Assembly (NCBI GenBank): GCA_009911305.1
Contig: QXXC01000015.1
Location: forward strand, 22,145 to 86,144
Origin: Clostridiaceae bacterium
GTDB taxonomy: Bacteria > Bacillota > Clostridia > Lachnospirales > Lachnospiraceae
Reading direction: 5' to 3'
DNA length: 64,000 nt
The notes beneath the pieces were generated by a model. The model saw nothing but the letters and a program-made list of their open reading frames with translations. It was not told where the DNA came from and did no database searches. Position numbers and translations under genes: made by a program. Below, in pieces: positions 9,135-17,948 of the stretch. Within the stretch, counting starts at the first letter, position 1. Each line of letters begins with the position of its first letter.

Positions 9135-9779
9135 TCATTCTTCAAACCAGCCCCTGACGCGCCCGGACACAGCCGAAACGGCCGGACCCAGGCAAAAGCC
9201 AGTCACCAGCGTTGTCAGGCCCACAGCCGCGCCGAGCAGAAAGCCGGCCGCCAGTATCGACAGATCCCATATCATACGGACATACCGGAACCCCAGCTTT
9301 CCCGCGCGGGCCGCAATGAGCTGGGGGATCGCGTCATAGGGAGCGATTCCCAGATCGACCACCATATAAAAAGACACGGCAACCAGAAATAACGCCATGC
9401 TGGCCGCAAACAGCGCCAGACGCGCCGCCATGGACAATCCGTCCTCCGCTACAAATCCCCTGAATACATACAGAAAAAAATCGGCAATGTATCCCACGCC
9501 GGCCATATTGAAAACCGTTCCTATGCCGATGCGGGACAGATCGCAGCGAATCACAGGAACGAACATAAGGAGATTAAAAACCAGCATGCAGGTCCCAAAC
9601 GATACGCCCGTCCAGTTGGACAGGCCCGTCCCAAAGGTGGAGCTGGGATCCGTCCCAAAGCCCACAATTTTAAACACAGCAATGCACATCCCCATAACCG
9701 TCAGGCTGATGATAAGCGCCATGAGCCGGCGCCCCATGCGGGGACGTCTGAAATTTGCGGCAAATGCCTCTCTGTTCAT
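9135..9779 (-). CDS. YczE/YitT-type integral membrane protein
   Basis: A 214-residue membrane protein with about five hydrophobic segments, including LMALIISLTVMGMCIAVFKI near the N-terminus. Segments such as GFGTDPSSTFGTGLSNWTG and DLGIAPYDAIPQLIAAR match the YczE/YyaS/YitT membrane protein group, whose transport substrate or role is not established. The N-terminus is basic (positive-inside). It ends 24 bases before the infC promoter. I cannot name a substrate. Confidence 0.75.
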   Translation of the reverse strand: MNREAFAANFRRPRMGRRLMALIISLTVMGMCIAVFKIVGFGTDPSSTFGTGLSNWTGVSFGTCMLVFNLLMFVPVIRCDLSRIGIGTVFNMAGVGYIADFFLYVFRGFVAEDGLSMAARLALFAASMALFLVAVSFYMVVDLGIAPYDAIPQLIAARAGKLGFRYVRMIWDLSILAAGFLLGAAVGLTTLVTGFCLGPAVSAVSGRVRGWFEE

Positions 9780-9850
9780 ATGTAATGAATATCCTTTCCC
9801 AGAATTAAAACGGTTCCGGCCTGCGGGCCGTTCCCTGTTGTACCGCTTCC

Positions 9851-9899
9851 AAAAAAGAAGGCCGGCAGAACCGAAACCTCTTCTGCCGGCGCCCTTCTT
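9851..9899 (-). terminator. Rho-independent terminator after the DUF1540 gene
   Basis: On the minus strand GCCGGCAGAA pairs with TTCTGCCGGC around a 10-base loop, extended by AAGAAGG/CCTTCTT, and ends in TTTTTT. It directly follows the stop codon at 9903. Confidence 0.9.
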
Positions 9900-9902
9900 A
9901 TC

Positions 9903-10217
9903 CTATCTTGCGCGGAAGCTCGCGCATTCCGTCTGAACCGCTTCCGTGGCGTTTCCGCCTACGATGCCGATGTGCTCGGCGCTGCAGCGGCGCTCCTTAT
10001 TGTATACACAATTGGTCGCCTCACATTCCACCTCAAGGCGGTTTTCCGGCGTCTTGAAGAGGTTGCGGAACATGTTCCCCTTCTTCTCATCATAGCTGCC
10101 GCAGCAGGTGTCGCATTTCTCCCTCGCAGAATTGCCCTCAACCACGATCGTGTTCTTACAGCAGCAATTCTCCGCATTGTGTACGCACCCTGTCACATTA
10201 CAATCCAGCTTTGTCAT
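9903..10217 (-). CDS. DUF1540 domain protein, two tandem cysteine-rich domains
   Basis: A 104-residue cysteine-rich protein of unknown function. It carries two copies of the DUF1540 pattern, LDCNVTGCVHNAENCC...CDTC and VECEATNCVYNKERRC...ECASF, probably metal-binding knuckles. I chose the ATG at 10215-10217 (MTKLDCNV) because it follows a perfect AGGAGGT at the right spacing; an in-frame ATG 11 codons upstream has no site. DUF1540 proteins are common in spore-forming Clostridia, and no biochemical role is settled. It is a single-gene unit with a strong terminator. Confidence 0.85.
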   Translation of the reverse strand: MTKLDCNVTGCVHNAENCCCKNTIVVEGNSAREKCDTCCGSYDEKKGNMFRNLFKTPENRLEVECEATNCVYNKERRCSAEHIGIVGGNATEAVQTECASFRAR

Positions 10218-10397
10218 AATCTGATACCTCCTGACTGTTGTTTCATTCACAAGAATCAGGATTAGTATGCGCGGCCGGTTTGATTTTATACATCGCAGGA
10301 TGCGGCGCTTTGATCCTCACGGGCGCGGCATATGTTTGAGCGGATTTTGCCGGCATACGGGACAGCATTTGATCCGGCCGGTATTGCTTCGCTGCGG

Positions 10398-12329
10398 TTA
10401 CTCCGCCTTTTTCTCCACGGCGCGGATCTCCTTGCCGGCGATTTCCTTTTGAATCATGGAAATAAAATCGCAGACGGCGCTTGCTCCCTCGTCGCCTGCA
10501 AAACGGCTGCGGACGGCTGCGGTCTTCGTCTCCTCCTCCTTCTGGCCCACAACCAGCATATAGGGGATCTTCTGGGTCTGCGCCTCGCGGATCTTATAGC
10601 CGATCTTTTCAGAGCGCGTGTCGAGCTCCGCCCGGATGCCGGCCTCATTTAACTGCTCCAGAACCGTCTTTGCGTAATCCGTGTATTTATCCGAGATCGG
10701 CAGCACCCTCGCCTGCACCGGCGCCAGCCAGGTCGGGAACGCGCCCGCAAAGTGTTCGATCAGGATGCCGATAAAGCGCTCGATGGAGCCAAAAGCCACG
10801 CGGTGGATCATGATCGGCTGATGCTTCTCGCCGTCCGCGCCGGTATATTCCAGCTCAAACCGCTGCGGGAGCTGGAAATCGAGCTGGATCGTGCCGCACT
10901 GCCAGGTCCTGCCAATCGAATCTTCCAGGTGGAAATCGATCTTGGGCCCGTAGAACGCGCCGTCGCCCTCATTGACCACATAGTCAAGCCCCAGCTCGTC
11001 CAGGGCCCCTTTAAGGCCCTCTGTGGCCATCTCCCAGTCCGCCTCGCTGCCCATGCTGTCCTCCGGCCGGGTGGAGAGCTCTACATGGTACTTGAAGCCG
11101 AACAGGGAATACACCTCGTTGATCAGGTGCGCAACTGCCTTGATCTCGTCCTTAATCTGCTCCGGCATCATGAAAATATGCGCGTCGTCCTGGGTAAAGC
11201 AGCGCACACGCATCAGGCCGTGGAGCTGGCCGGATTTTTCATGGCGGTGAACCAGTCCCAGCTCTCCCACCCGCATGGGCAGATCGCGGTAGGAACGCGG
11301 CTCAGAGGCATACACCAGGATCCCGCCCGGGCAGTTCATGGGCTTAATCGCGTAGTCCTCCTCGTCGATCACCGTTGTATACATGTTGTTTTTATAATGC
11401 CCCCAGTGCCCGGACGTCTCCCACAGGCTCCGGTTTAAGATAACCGGCGTGGCAATCTCCACATAGCCCGCCTTTTTATGGATCTCCCTCCAGTAATCCA
11501 GAAGCGTATTCTTAAGCGTCATGCCTTTGGGAAGGAAGAACGGGAATCCCGGGCCGGCGTCGTGCATCATAAAAAGCCCCAGCTCCCTTCCCAGCTTCCG
11601 GTGATCCCGCTTTTTCGCCTCCTCCATCATGGTGATATACGCCTCAAGATCCTCTTTGGAGGCAAACGCGGTCGCATAGATGCGGGTCAGCATCTTATTC
11701 TTCTCACTGCCCCTCCAGTAAGCGCCCGCCAGATTCATAATTTTAAACGCCTTGCCCACGCCTTTTGTGCTCATCAGATGAGGCCCGGCGCACAGATCCG
11801 TAAATTCCCCCTGGCTGTAAAAGCTGATCTCCGAGCCCTCCGGCAGATCCTCAATGAGTTCCACTTTATAGGGCTCTTCCTTTTCCCTCATAAACGCGAT
11901 CGCTTCCTCCCTGGGCTTCACAAAGCGCTCTAACGGCAGGCCCTCCTTGATGATCTTCTTCATCTCCGCCTCGATCTTCGGCAGATCCTCAGCCGTTAAG
12001 GGCGCGGACGGATCCACGTCATAATAAAAGCCGTCTGCGATGGACGGGCCGATAGCCAGCTTCGTATCCGGAAACAGCCGTTTTACCGCCTGCGCCATCA
12101 CATGGCTGGCCGTATGGCGCAGCGCCGCCAGTCCCTTCTCATCCTTTGCCGTTAAAATATTCACATGACAGTCACGGTCAACCACCGTGCGCAGATCCAC
12201 CGCCTCGCCGTCCACCTCGCCGAGGCACGCGAGCCTTGCCAGGCCCTCGCTCACATCCTTTGCAATGTCCATGATCGACACCGGGTTCGCATATTCTCTC
12301 ACAGAACCGTCTTTTAATGTAATCTTCAT
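10398..12329 (-). CDS. thrS: Threonyl-tRNA synthetase
   Basis: ThrRS charges tRNA-Thr. The protein is 643 residues with, in order, an N-terminal TGS domain (MKITLKDGSVREYANPVSI), the editing domain with HTASHVMAQAVKRLF, the class II core (motif 2 region, KPMNCPGG) and the C-terminal anticodon-binding domain with VVGQKEEETKT. The start at 12329 follows AAAGGAGAAAAGAAG; an in-frame ATG 55 codons upstream would lie inside the T-box leader and is rejected. Expression should be governed by that T-box (12373-12632). Confidence 0.97.
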   Translation of the reverse strand: MKITLKDGSVREYANPVSIMDIAKDVSEGLARLACLGEVDGEAVDLRTVVDRDCHVNILTAKDEKGLAALRHTASHVMAQAVKRLFPDTKLAIGPSIADGFYYDVDPSAPLTAEDLPKIEAEMKKIIKEGLPLERFVKPREEAIAFMREKEEPYKVELIEDLPEGSEISFYSQGEFTDLCAGPHLMSTKGVGKAFKIMNLAGAYWRGSEKNKMLTRIYATAFASKEDLEAYITMMEEAKKRDHRKLGRELGLFMMHDAGPGFPFFLPKGMTLKNTLLDYWREIHKKAGYVEIATPVILNRSLWETSGHWGHYKNNMYTTVIDEEDYAIKPMNCPGGILVYASEPRSYRDLPMRVGELGLVHRHEKSGQLHGLMRVRCFTQDDAHIFMMPEQIKDEIKAVAHLINEVYSLFGFKYHVELSTRPEDSMGSEADWEMATEGLKGALDELGLDYVVNEGDGAFYGPKIDFHLEDSIGRTWQCGTIQLDFQLPQRFELEYTGADGEKHQPIMIHRVAFGSIERFIGILIEHFAGAFPTWLAPVQARVLPISDKYTDYAKTVLEQLNEAGIRAELDTRSEKIGYKIREAQTQKIPYMLVVGQKEEETKTAAVRSRFAGDEGASAVCDFISMIQKEIAGKEIRAVEKKAE

Positions 12330-12372
12330 CTTCTTTTCTCCTTTATTGTTCCATTCCCGGGCCCGGGCCGCA

Positions 12373-12414
12373 TAAAAAATCCCCTGGCGCGCATCGTCGG
12401 ATGCAGGCCAGGGG
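12373..12414 (-). terminator. Intrinsic terminator of the thrS T-box
   Basis: CCCCTGGC and GCCAGGGG pair around an 18-base loop, followed by ATTTTTT on the minus strand, directly downstream of the T-box sequence. Confidence 0.9.
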
Positions 12415-12632
12415 ACGGTATAAGCCGCGGTTCCACCCCGGTTGAACAGACCGCTTCCCGGTCTGAACCTCTTTTCTGATGATAACGGAATCACCGTTCC
12501 CGATTAAGGGACGCTCCGAGCTGGTCTTCGGACTCCGTCTGCTGTAACGCGCTTCCACCATCTGCGCCTCTCTCTGGACAGCTCCCGGAGCCTACTCGTC
12601 TCTTCAACGCGTTGGCTTGCTGGATTTCTTAT
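12415..12632 (-). promoter_or_regulatory. T-box riboswitch controlling thrS
   Basis: On the minus strand the T-box core GGGTGGAACCGCGG (12425-12438) precedes a terminator and thrS. The 5' half contains an AGTA-type box and a distal stem-loop (GCGC...GCGC with GATGGTGG). Uncharged tRNA-Thr would stabilise the antiterminator. I could not place the specifier codon with certainty; an ACC in AGACCAGCTCGG is one candidate. Confidence 0.93.
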
Positions 12633-12638
12633 GGTTTG

Positions 12639-12666
12639 ATTATAGCATTCGTCCGGGGTTTGTCAA
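12639..12666 (-). promoter_or_regulatory. Promoter of the thrS T-box transcript
   Basis: -35 TTGACA (12661-12666) and -10 TATAAT (12639-12644) are 16 bases apart, with TG one base before the -10. Confidence 0.85.
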
Positions 12667-12755
12667 GAAAATTTTTGACAAATTACACTTCGCTCACAAA
12701 AAACGCCGCGCATGAACTGACATGTAAACCGTAACCAACTACACCTCGCAAAATG

Positions 12756-14138
12756 CTATCTGTGAATTGCAGCTTTTCGTCCCTCTCCCGACAGCTCCGG
12801 CCACAAAACGGCCAGCATGGTTCCAAAGCACGCCGCGCCGCCGATGAAGTTGGACACCGGCTCTGCGATGAACACGCCGGCAGGCCCTAAGCCAAACAGG
12901 CTCGGCAGCAGGATCGTCAGGGGAACGACGATGATCACCTTCCTGAAAATGGAGAAAAAGATCGCGTGCTTTGATTTCCCCAGCCCCACAAAGACCGACT
13001 GTCCCGAAAACTGCAGGGACATCATAAAAAAACCGAAAAAATACATGCGCACAGCCGGCACGCCGGCGCGGATCAGCTCCGCGTCCTGGTTGAAAATCCG
13101 GATAAAGAATTCCGGAAGCCCGTGGATCAGGCTCCAGATCGCGGTTGTATAAAGGATGGCAAACACGGAGGTAAATACAATCGCCCTCTTCACTCTCCCG
13201 TACTCCCCGGCCCCGTAATTGTAGCCCAGAACCGGCTGGGCGCTGTGCGTGATGCCCGTCACCGGAAGCGTAGCCACCTCCCGAAGCGAATTGATCACGG
13301 TCATGACCCCTACATACAGATCGCCTCCAAAGCGGTGCAGCGTGGCATTGCACATGATTTGAACCGTGCAGTTCGTGATCGCCATCGTAAAGCCCGAAAG
13401 CCCCAGGGCCGCGATGGCGCGCACCCGCCCGGCGGAAAGCCTCATGCAGGAGCGCCGGAGCTTTAAGAGCGCCTTCTCCCCTGTCAGAAAACGAAGAATC
13501 CAAACCGCTGACAAAAGCTGGGACAGGATCGTGGCAAAGGCCGCCCCGCGCACCCCCATATGTAATACAAAGATAAAGATCGGATCCAGGATCATATTGG
13601 CCGCCGCCCCCAGAAAGACGGTCATCATGCCAATCCGCCCAAACCCCTGCGAATTGATAAAGGAATTCATTCCCAGCCCGACCATCACGAACACGCTGCC
13701 CAGAAGATAGATGGTAATATATGCGTCCGCAAACGGATACGTCGCGTCGCTGGCGCCGAACAGATACAGCATCGGCCTGCGAAATGCCAGGCCAAAGGCC
13801 GTGAGCAGGACGCCGGAGCCCAGCAGCAGCGTAAAGGAATTCCCCATGATCGCCTCCGCCTCATCGACATTGCCCCGCCCCCGCTCAATCGAGCACAGCG
13901 GAGCGCCCCCCATTCCGAACAGGTTGGCAAAGGCAATCACCATGGTGATAATCGGAAGAGACAGGCCGATCCCCGTCAGGGAAAGCGTGGAATGCTCCGG
14001 TATCTTTCCGATGTAGATCCGGTCAACGATATTGTAAAGCACATTGATAAGCTGCGCAAACGTCATCGGAACAGCCAGATCCAAAATATTTTTAACAACA
14101 CTTCCCTTTGAAAAATCATTCTTATCCGTCATTGCCAT
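12756..14138 (-). CDS. MATE family multidrug/Na+ antiporter
   Basis: A 460-residue polytopic membrane protein of the MATE family, which exports cationic drugs or metabolites in exchange for Na+ or H+. The N-terminal half shows LAVPMTFAQLINVLYNIVDR and the second half FTMAITNCTVQIMCNATL, the usual pseudo-repeat of two six-helix bundles. QGFGRIGMMTVFLGAAANMILDPIFIF is a typical family motif. The closest subgroup would be the DinF/NorM-like clostridial MATE proteins; the substrate cannot be read from sequence. The start has only a weak ribosome site (AGGGGA). Confidence 0.92.
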   Translation of the reverse strand: MAMTDKNDFSKGSVVKNILDLAVPMTFAQLINVLYNIVDRIYIGKIPEHSTLSLTGIGLSLPIITMVIAFANLFGMGGAPLCSIERGRGNVDEAEAIMGNSFTLLLGSGVLLTAFGLAFRRPMLYLFGASDATYPFADAYITIYLLGSVFVMVGLGMNSFINSQGFGRIGMMTVFLGAAANMILDPIFIFVLHMGVRGAAFATILSQLLSAVWILRFLTGEKALLKLRRSCMRLSAGRVRAIAALGLSGFTMAITNCTVQIMCNATLHRFGGDLYVGVMTVINSLREVATLPVTGITHSAQPVLGYNYGAGEYGRVKRAIVFTSVFAILYTTAIWSLIHGLPEFFIRIFNQDAELIRAGVPAVRMYFFGFFMMSLQFSGQSVFVGLGKSKHAIFFSIFRKVIIVVPLTILLPSLFGLGPAGVFIAEPVSNFIGGAACFGTMLAVLWPELSGEGRKAAIHR

Positions 14139-14304
14139 CTGTCCCCTGGAAAACAGGCTCTCTCCTTTCTTTCTTGATGCCGGATCGCGCTTGAATCATG
14201 CCCCGGCAGATTGCTGCCGAAAACGTCTGCATCGTTTCTCTGCAGTGTTTCCTGTAAATTATAGGCCATCCGGCTCAGAAATTCAATGCCTTTGCCCATA
14301 TTGC

Positions 14305-14333
14305 TTGCACTGCTGCCCAAAAGCTGGTATGAT
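14305..14333 (+). promoter_or_regulatory. Probable promoter for the 117-residue protein
   Basis: -35 TTGCAC (14305-14310), 17-base spacer, -10 TATGAT (14328-14333) on the plus strand. The rest of the 14139-14466 intergenic stretch holds the GAGCGTGT palindrome and no gene. Confidence 0.55.
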
Positions 14334-14411
14334 TATCCAAAAATGGAGTATGTACAGGCAGAAAAAGGTGTCCCGGGCGGCGGCTTTGAGCAGGCTGTGT
14401 CCACGAAACAG

Positions 14412-14432
14412 GAGCGTGTCTGAAACACGCTC
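14412..14432. repeat. GAGCGTGT/ACACGCTC palindrome
   Basis: An 8-bp perfect inverted repeat with loop CTGAA. The halves equal the outer ends of the inverted-repeat element at 51549-51708, as if two ends had joined after loss of the middle. It lies in the leader of the gene at 14467. Confidence 0.55.
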
Positions 14433-14466
14433 TGGTAAAGCATATACATACGGAAGGGAGTCCACA

Positions 14467-14820
14467 ATGGATGAAAAGCAGACACAAGCGACAACGGAAG
14501 CTCTGAGCAGCGAGGAATTCTGGAACCGGCTGGCCTCCTGCCAGGATCAGACATTTTATACGGAAAAAAAGCTGCCCTTTACCTACCAGATCCGGGGCGG
14601 GGAAATGTTTGTGGACCGGCGTTCCAAATCTATCACCAAAGCTACGATTCTAAAAGCGTATGAGCGCGTTCTGGAAGACCGCGAACACGTGATCCGCGGG
14701 CCGAAAAAGCTCAACTGCTTCGGCGCGCCCTATGTCTGGGCGGTTTTCCGGGAGCTGGGAGTCGTGACGCCGCAGAAGGCAGAAAGGCCGCAGACGCCGG
14801 AGGATGCGCCTCAGATGTAA
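14467..14820 (+). CDS. Conserved small hypothetical protein
   Basis: A 117-residue soluble protein of unknown function. The start at 14467 follows GGAAGGGAG. The core, residues about 25-100, contains YTEKKLPFTYQIRGGEMFVD, then RSKSITKATILKAYERVLE and GPKKLNCFGAPYVWAVFRELGV. I recall similar short proteins in Lachnospiraceae but none with a described role. The C-terminal 15 residues are Pro-rich and look disordered. It is monocistronic, with promoter and terminator of its own. It could be a small DNA-binding regulator; nothing proves this. Confidence 0.8.
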   Translation: MDEKQTQATTEALSSEEFWNRLASCQDQTFYTEKKLPFTYQIRGGEMFVDRRSKSITKATILKAYERVLEDREHVIRGPKKLNCFGAPYVWAVFRELGVVTPQKAERPQTPEDAPQM

Positions 14821-14826
14821 AAGAGA

Positions 14827-14863
14827 GGGTGTACAGCCGCCTGGACGGCTGTACACCCTTTTT
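14827..14863 (+). terminator. Rho-independent terminator
   Basis: GGGTGTACAGCCG pairs perfectly with CGGCTGTACACCC (13 bp, 6-base loop) and is followed by TTTTT. It separates convergent genes. Confidence 0.93.
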
Positions 14864-14888
14864 CACATGCTGCTCAATCCGCACGCCA

Positions 14889-16223
14889 TTAACGAAACAG
14901 CGCCGTCAGATTCTCCACCTCGGCGCGGGCCGTCTCTCTGGTTAGGGAGCTGAAATCGTACAGGCAGTATCCGCTGACCTGTCCGGTGCTTCGCCCGGCC
15001 AGAACCTGCCGCCGCATGATATCCTGGTAGCGGAGCCATTCCGGCACTTCATTCCCGTCCGCAGCGTCGGTTCCGGTTTTATAGAGGGGCAGGCCGACAT
15101 AGAGCGTCACATTTCCTTTTTTCTTCAGCGCAATCCAGTCGTTCAAACAGGTTTCAAACGCATAGGCCGCCGGCTCGCCGTTTACCTTGGCCTCAAAGCC
15201 CCAGTAAATCTGCGGCATAATATAATCCACATACCCCGGCTGTGACATCCACGTGTCGATGTCCACAAACAGCCTGGTTTCAAGGCGCAGATGCTTTAAA
15301 TGCCCTTCCGGGCTGACCCCGAACACAGCCTGGGGCCGGTACTGTCTGACGGTCTGATATACGCCCCGGATAAGCTGGTTAATATTATTTTTCCGCCAGG
15401 CTGCGATGCTCTCCTGAGAGCCGGATGAGAGATATTCCGGCTTATCGAACCACAGCGCCTCATTCCCGTCGTCGATATTGGGGTAAAAATAATCGTCAAA
15501 ATGAACCCCGTCCACCTCATAGCGCTCCACCACCTCCCGGACGCCGTCAATGATGCGCTGGCGTACCTCCGGAATGGCCGGATTATAATAGAGCTCGCCC
15601 TCATGAGTGAGAACCCAGCGGTCATTCGACGCGTCCTGATCGCCGGCCCAGACGATCGCCGGATTTGAGGCGCACAGATCGCTGTAGCGGTTTAAATAGC
15701 CTGTGATGCGGAACGGATTGATCCAGGCGTGAACCTGTAAGCCCCTGGCATGGGCGGACGAAAGGACATACGCAAAGGGATCGTATCCGGGATCCACACC
15801 CTGTTTTCCGGACGCAAATTTAGACCATGGGAAATAAGCGGACGGATACATCGCGTCCCCGTCCGGCCGTATCTGGACAAAAACCGCATTGATCCCCTTC
15901 GATACACAGAGATCCATGGAAGCATCCACCGCTTTGCGAAAGGATGCCTGATCCTTTGGCCAGCGGTTCCAGTCCAGGTATGAGATCCACACGCCGCGCA
16001 GCTCCCCCTGCGCGGCCGGGACGGCGGAAGCGGCCTTTACAATCACCTCGTCCCCGTCTGATGAAACGCCGGCGCCGGGCTGCGCGGCGAGGGAAATGTC
16101 CTCTGCCGGCCCCGCAAACGCGCGCGAAGACGCCATGGCCGACACGCTCAGTCCCAGTCCCAGAAACAGCGCCAGAGCGTGTCGGAAGCATGCGCGCGTT
16201 TTCATTGTTTTATGGTTTTTCAT
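14889..16223 (-). CDS. Secreted glycoside hydrolase-like protein (GHL10/DUF187, YngK type)
   Basis: A 444-residue exported protein. The N-terminus is a signal peptide (basic MKNHKTMKTR, then ALALFLGLGLSVSA, likely cut after SSRAFA). The body is a TIM barrel of the GHL10 type: GELRGVWISYLDWN, NAVFVQIRPDGDAMYPS, VHAWINPFR, DGVHFDDYFYP and DYIMPQIYWGFE. These proteins are thought to act on cell-surface glycans, but the substrate is undefined. I placed the start at 16223; a longer in-frame reading begins upstream but has no signal-peptide logic. The spacing to GGAAGGA is somewhat long (about 13 bases). Confidence 0.88.
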   Translation of the reverse strand: MKNHKTMKTRACFRHALALFLGLGLSVSAMASSRAFAGPAEDISLAAQPGAGVSSDGDEVIVKAASAVPAAQGELRGVWISYLDWNRWPKDQASFRKAVDASMDLCVSKGINAVFVQIRPDGDAMYPSAYFPWSKFASGKQGVDPGYDPFAYVLSSAHARGLQVHAWINPFRITGYLNRYSDLCASNPAIVWAGDQDASNDRWVLTHEGELYYNPAIPEVRQRIIDGVREVVERYEVDGVHFDDYFYPNIDDGNEALWFDKPEYLSSGSQESIAAWRKNNINQLIRGVYQTVRQYRPQAVFGVSPEGHLKHLRLETRLFVDIDTWMSQPGYVDYIMPQIYWGFEAKVNGEPAAYAFETCLNDWIALKKKGNVTLYVGLPLYKTGTDAADGNEVPEWLRYQDIMRRQVLAGRSTGQVSGYCLYDFSSLTRETARAEVENLTALFR

Positions 16224-16547
16224 GATGAGTCGTCTTCCTTTCCTTTTATCATTCGCAGCAGAGACAGGCCCGGCCGGCAGCCCTTCTTTACGCTGCAGGA
16301 CAGCGGCAGCCGGACGCATTGCATGAGCTTTACGCCATTTACGCCAAAGCAGGGGCAAAGCCGGAAATGGTTTCCTGTCCAAATGTATTTTACCAGAAAT
16401 GGAAAGCGGAATCTTTACTTTTTTCTGTCGGTTTACGTTATCTTTTCATGTCCTGCCATACGGTTACGGTTCACACGCCTCGCATGGACCGGCTTGTGAA
16501 CCGCAGCGCCATACTCCCGGATGTCTGGAATTCCGGGCAGAAAATCA

Positions 16548-16576
16548 TTGACAGCCGCCCTCTGTTGTGGTATCCT
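16548..16576 (+). promoter_or_regulatory. Promoter of ssrA
   Basis: -35 TTGACA (16548-16553), 17-base spacer, -10 TATCCT (16571-16576), about 24 bases before the mature tmRNA end. The remainder of the 16224-16547 gap shows no gene or clear structure. Confidence 0.8.
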
Positions 16577-16599
16577 AACAAAGGAAATCCCCAATTTAA

Positions 16600-16941
16600 G
16601 GGGCAGTACCGGTTTCGACAGGGATCATGAAGCTGGTGAAGCTATCCGCATGCGATGCGTCAAATGGCAAAATTAAAATTAAACGCTAACGACAGAGAAT
16701 TAGCATTTGCTGCTTAATTAAAGCAGTTGTCAGCCTTAGGGCACTCACACCTTAAGAATCTGGCATCGACTATGTGAGAAACGACGGCGGGGAGGTTCCG
16801 GACTGCCGGTCGTATCAGGAACTACTGAAACTCTGAGGATGTCTGCTTCCGCAGGGCAGAGGGAATGAAAAAGAACAGACTATGATAGTAGAAGAACAGG
16901 GAATTGGTTTTTGGACACGGGTTCGACTCCCGTCTGCTCCA
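16600..16941 (+). ncRNA. ssrA: tmRNA (SsrA)
   Basis: tmRNA rescues stalled ribosomes and tags the nascent peptide. The 5' end GGGGCAG pairs with the 3' CTGCTCC, with a G-U at position 3 as in tRNA-Ala. The T-arm GGTTCGACTCC is present. The tag reading frame gives AKLKLNANDRELAFAA followed by TAA, a clostridial-type degradation tag ending in FAA. CCA is not encoded, since TTT follows the discriminator A. Confidence 0.96.
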
Positions 16942-16953
16942 TTTCTGCAGCAC

Positions 16954-16997
16954 AAAAAGCCTTGCATATCCGTCTCCGGTGAATGCAGGGCTTTTTA
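16954..16997. terminator. Bidirectional terminator between ssrA and the DUF5131 gene
   Basis: AAAAAGCC(T)TGCAT and ATGCA(G)GGCTTTTT form a hairpin with T-runs on both strands. It can end ssrA from the left and the DUF5131 gene (stop at 17024) from the right. Confidence 0.85.
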
Positions 16998-17023
16998 TGT
17001 GCAGTAAAATCCATACCATATTT

Positions 17024-17767
17024 TCAAAAATGAAGCGATCCGCTTCTCTGACCATTTGTATTGATCCCCGCCTTACGCGCCTGGACTGCCTGCAGGCTTC
17101 TCGGAATGCGGTACAATCTCCCATCCTTCCGGAAATGGGCCCCGGTCTGTTTAAAGCAGAACGGGACATGGTATTCCCTGCACTGCTTCGCCGAATCCAG
17201 TATCCAGTCATAATCGCAGATTCTTGCCTCCGGCCCGGATTCCCCGCCGCAGATAACGCCCTCGATCGTACCCGTCGCGAGATAGCGCCGGATGTCCACG
17301 CGCTCGAGCATCGGCTCATGGATCACCTCCCTGTGCCGGATGGGAAGACGCAGCATCACCGGAAGGCGCTCATCCGCCTCTTTCTGATTTTCGCAGGTCG
17401 AACAGACCGTCACATTCTCATACCCGTCTCCCCAGTCATCCGGAAGGCCTGCCTCAAAACGCCCGATCCGCTTTGTGATGATATAAAACTTAAGATCCGG
17501 CCGGATACGGATCATCTCCCATGCCTCCTTCCTCCATTCATCCGCCTCCTCAATAAAAAAGTCGGACGTCATGCATGTATACACATACCCTGTCTCCTGA
17601 AGCTTATAGGAACCGCCGCGCGTTTTCTGTACCGGCAGCTTAAACGAAGCGGTCTTTGCCACGAGCGAACTGTCCCGGCCAAATTCCGCGTCCCGGCGGT
17701 ACATATAACAATTCGCGCATCCTGCGCTGATTTTGCGGCAGCCATGCCACGGATTCCATGCCTCCAT
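17024..17767 (-). CDS. DUF5131 (phage Gp37/Gp68-like) protein
   Basis: A 247-residue protein of the DUF5131 family, also annotated as phage protein Gp37/Gp68. The N-terminus has EAWNPWHGCRKISAGCANCY, whose CX6CX2C-like cysteine pattern recalls radical-SAM or metal-binding proteins; further motifs are VYTCMTSDFFIEEADEWR and VICGGESGPEARICDYDWI. No activity is established. The ATG at 17767 follows GGGAGG at 7 bases and is preferred over one five codons upstream that overlaps that site. It sits beside tmRNA, a common site for integrated elements, but I see no integrase or attachment repeat. Confidence 0.85.
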   Translation of the reverse strand: MEAWNPWHGCRKISAGCANCYMYRRDAEFGRDSSLVAKTASFKLPVQKTRGGSYKLQETGYVYTCMTSDFFIEEADEWRKEAWEMIRIRPDLKFYIITKRIGRFEAGLPDDWGDGYENVTVCSTCENQKEADERLPVMLRLPIRHREVIHEPMLERVDIRRYLATGTIEGVICGGESGPEARICDYDWILDSAKQCREYHVPFCFKQTGAHFRKDGRLYRIPRSLQAVQARKAGINTNGQRSGSLHF

Positions 17768-17835
17768 CCCATTGCCTCCCATCCGTTGATTCGTTTATCC
17801 TGTTATCACGCTTATGCCCGTTCCGTTTTTACGGA

Positions 17836-17861
17836 GAGGGCGTGCAGATGGCGGGAATGAT
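17836..17861. repeat. Partial copy of the inverted-repeat element of 51549-51708
   Basis: GGGCGTGCAGATGGCGGGAA followed by TGAT is identical to 51670-51693 inside the right arm of the complete element. The neighbouring terminal repeat is missing, so this is a truncated copy. Confidence 0.7.
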
Positions 17862-17948
17862 ATTTGGGACATTCTCTGATACCTGCACAGGAACAGTATA
17901 CTGCATTTCCAGGGTATATTGCAATCTGTTATCGCATGAACCGGCGAT

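Noticed and set aside
8947..9138. A 63-codon frame in the infC leader
   Set aside because: No ribosome site; it overlaps the promoter and attenuator, so the sequence is better explained as leader RNA.
12330..12494. N-terminal extension of ThrRS by 55 residues
   Set aside because: It would translate the T-box terminator; the ATG at 12329 has the ribosome site and the canonical TGS start.
16135..16200. GAGCGTGTCGGAAGCATGCG as a further repeat end
   Set aside because: It lies inside the signal-peptide coding region of the GHL10 gene and matches only partly; probably chance or common codon usage.
17024..17767. Radical SAM enzyme call for the DUF5131 protein
   Set aside because: There is no CX3CX2C cluster motif in proper spacing, so I keep the DUF5131 label.
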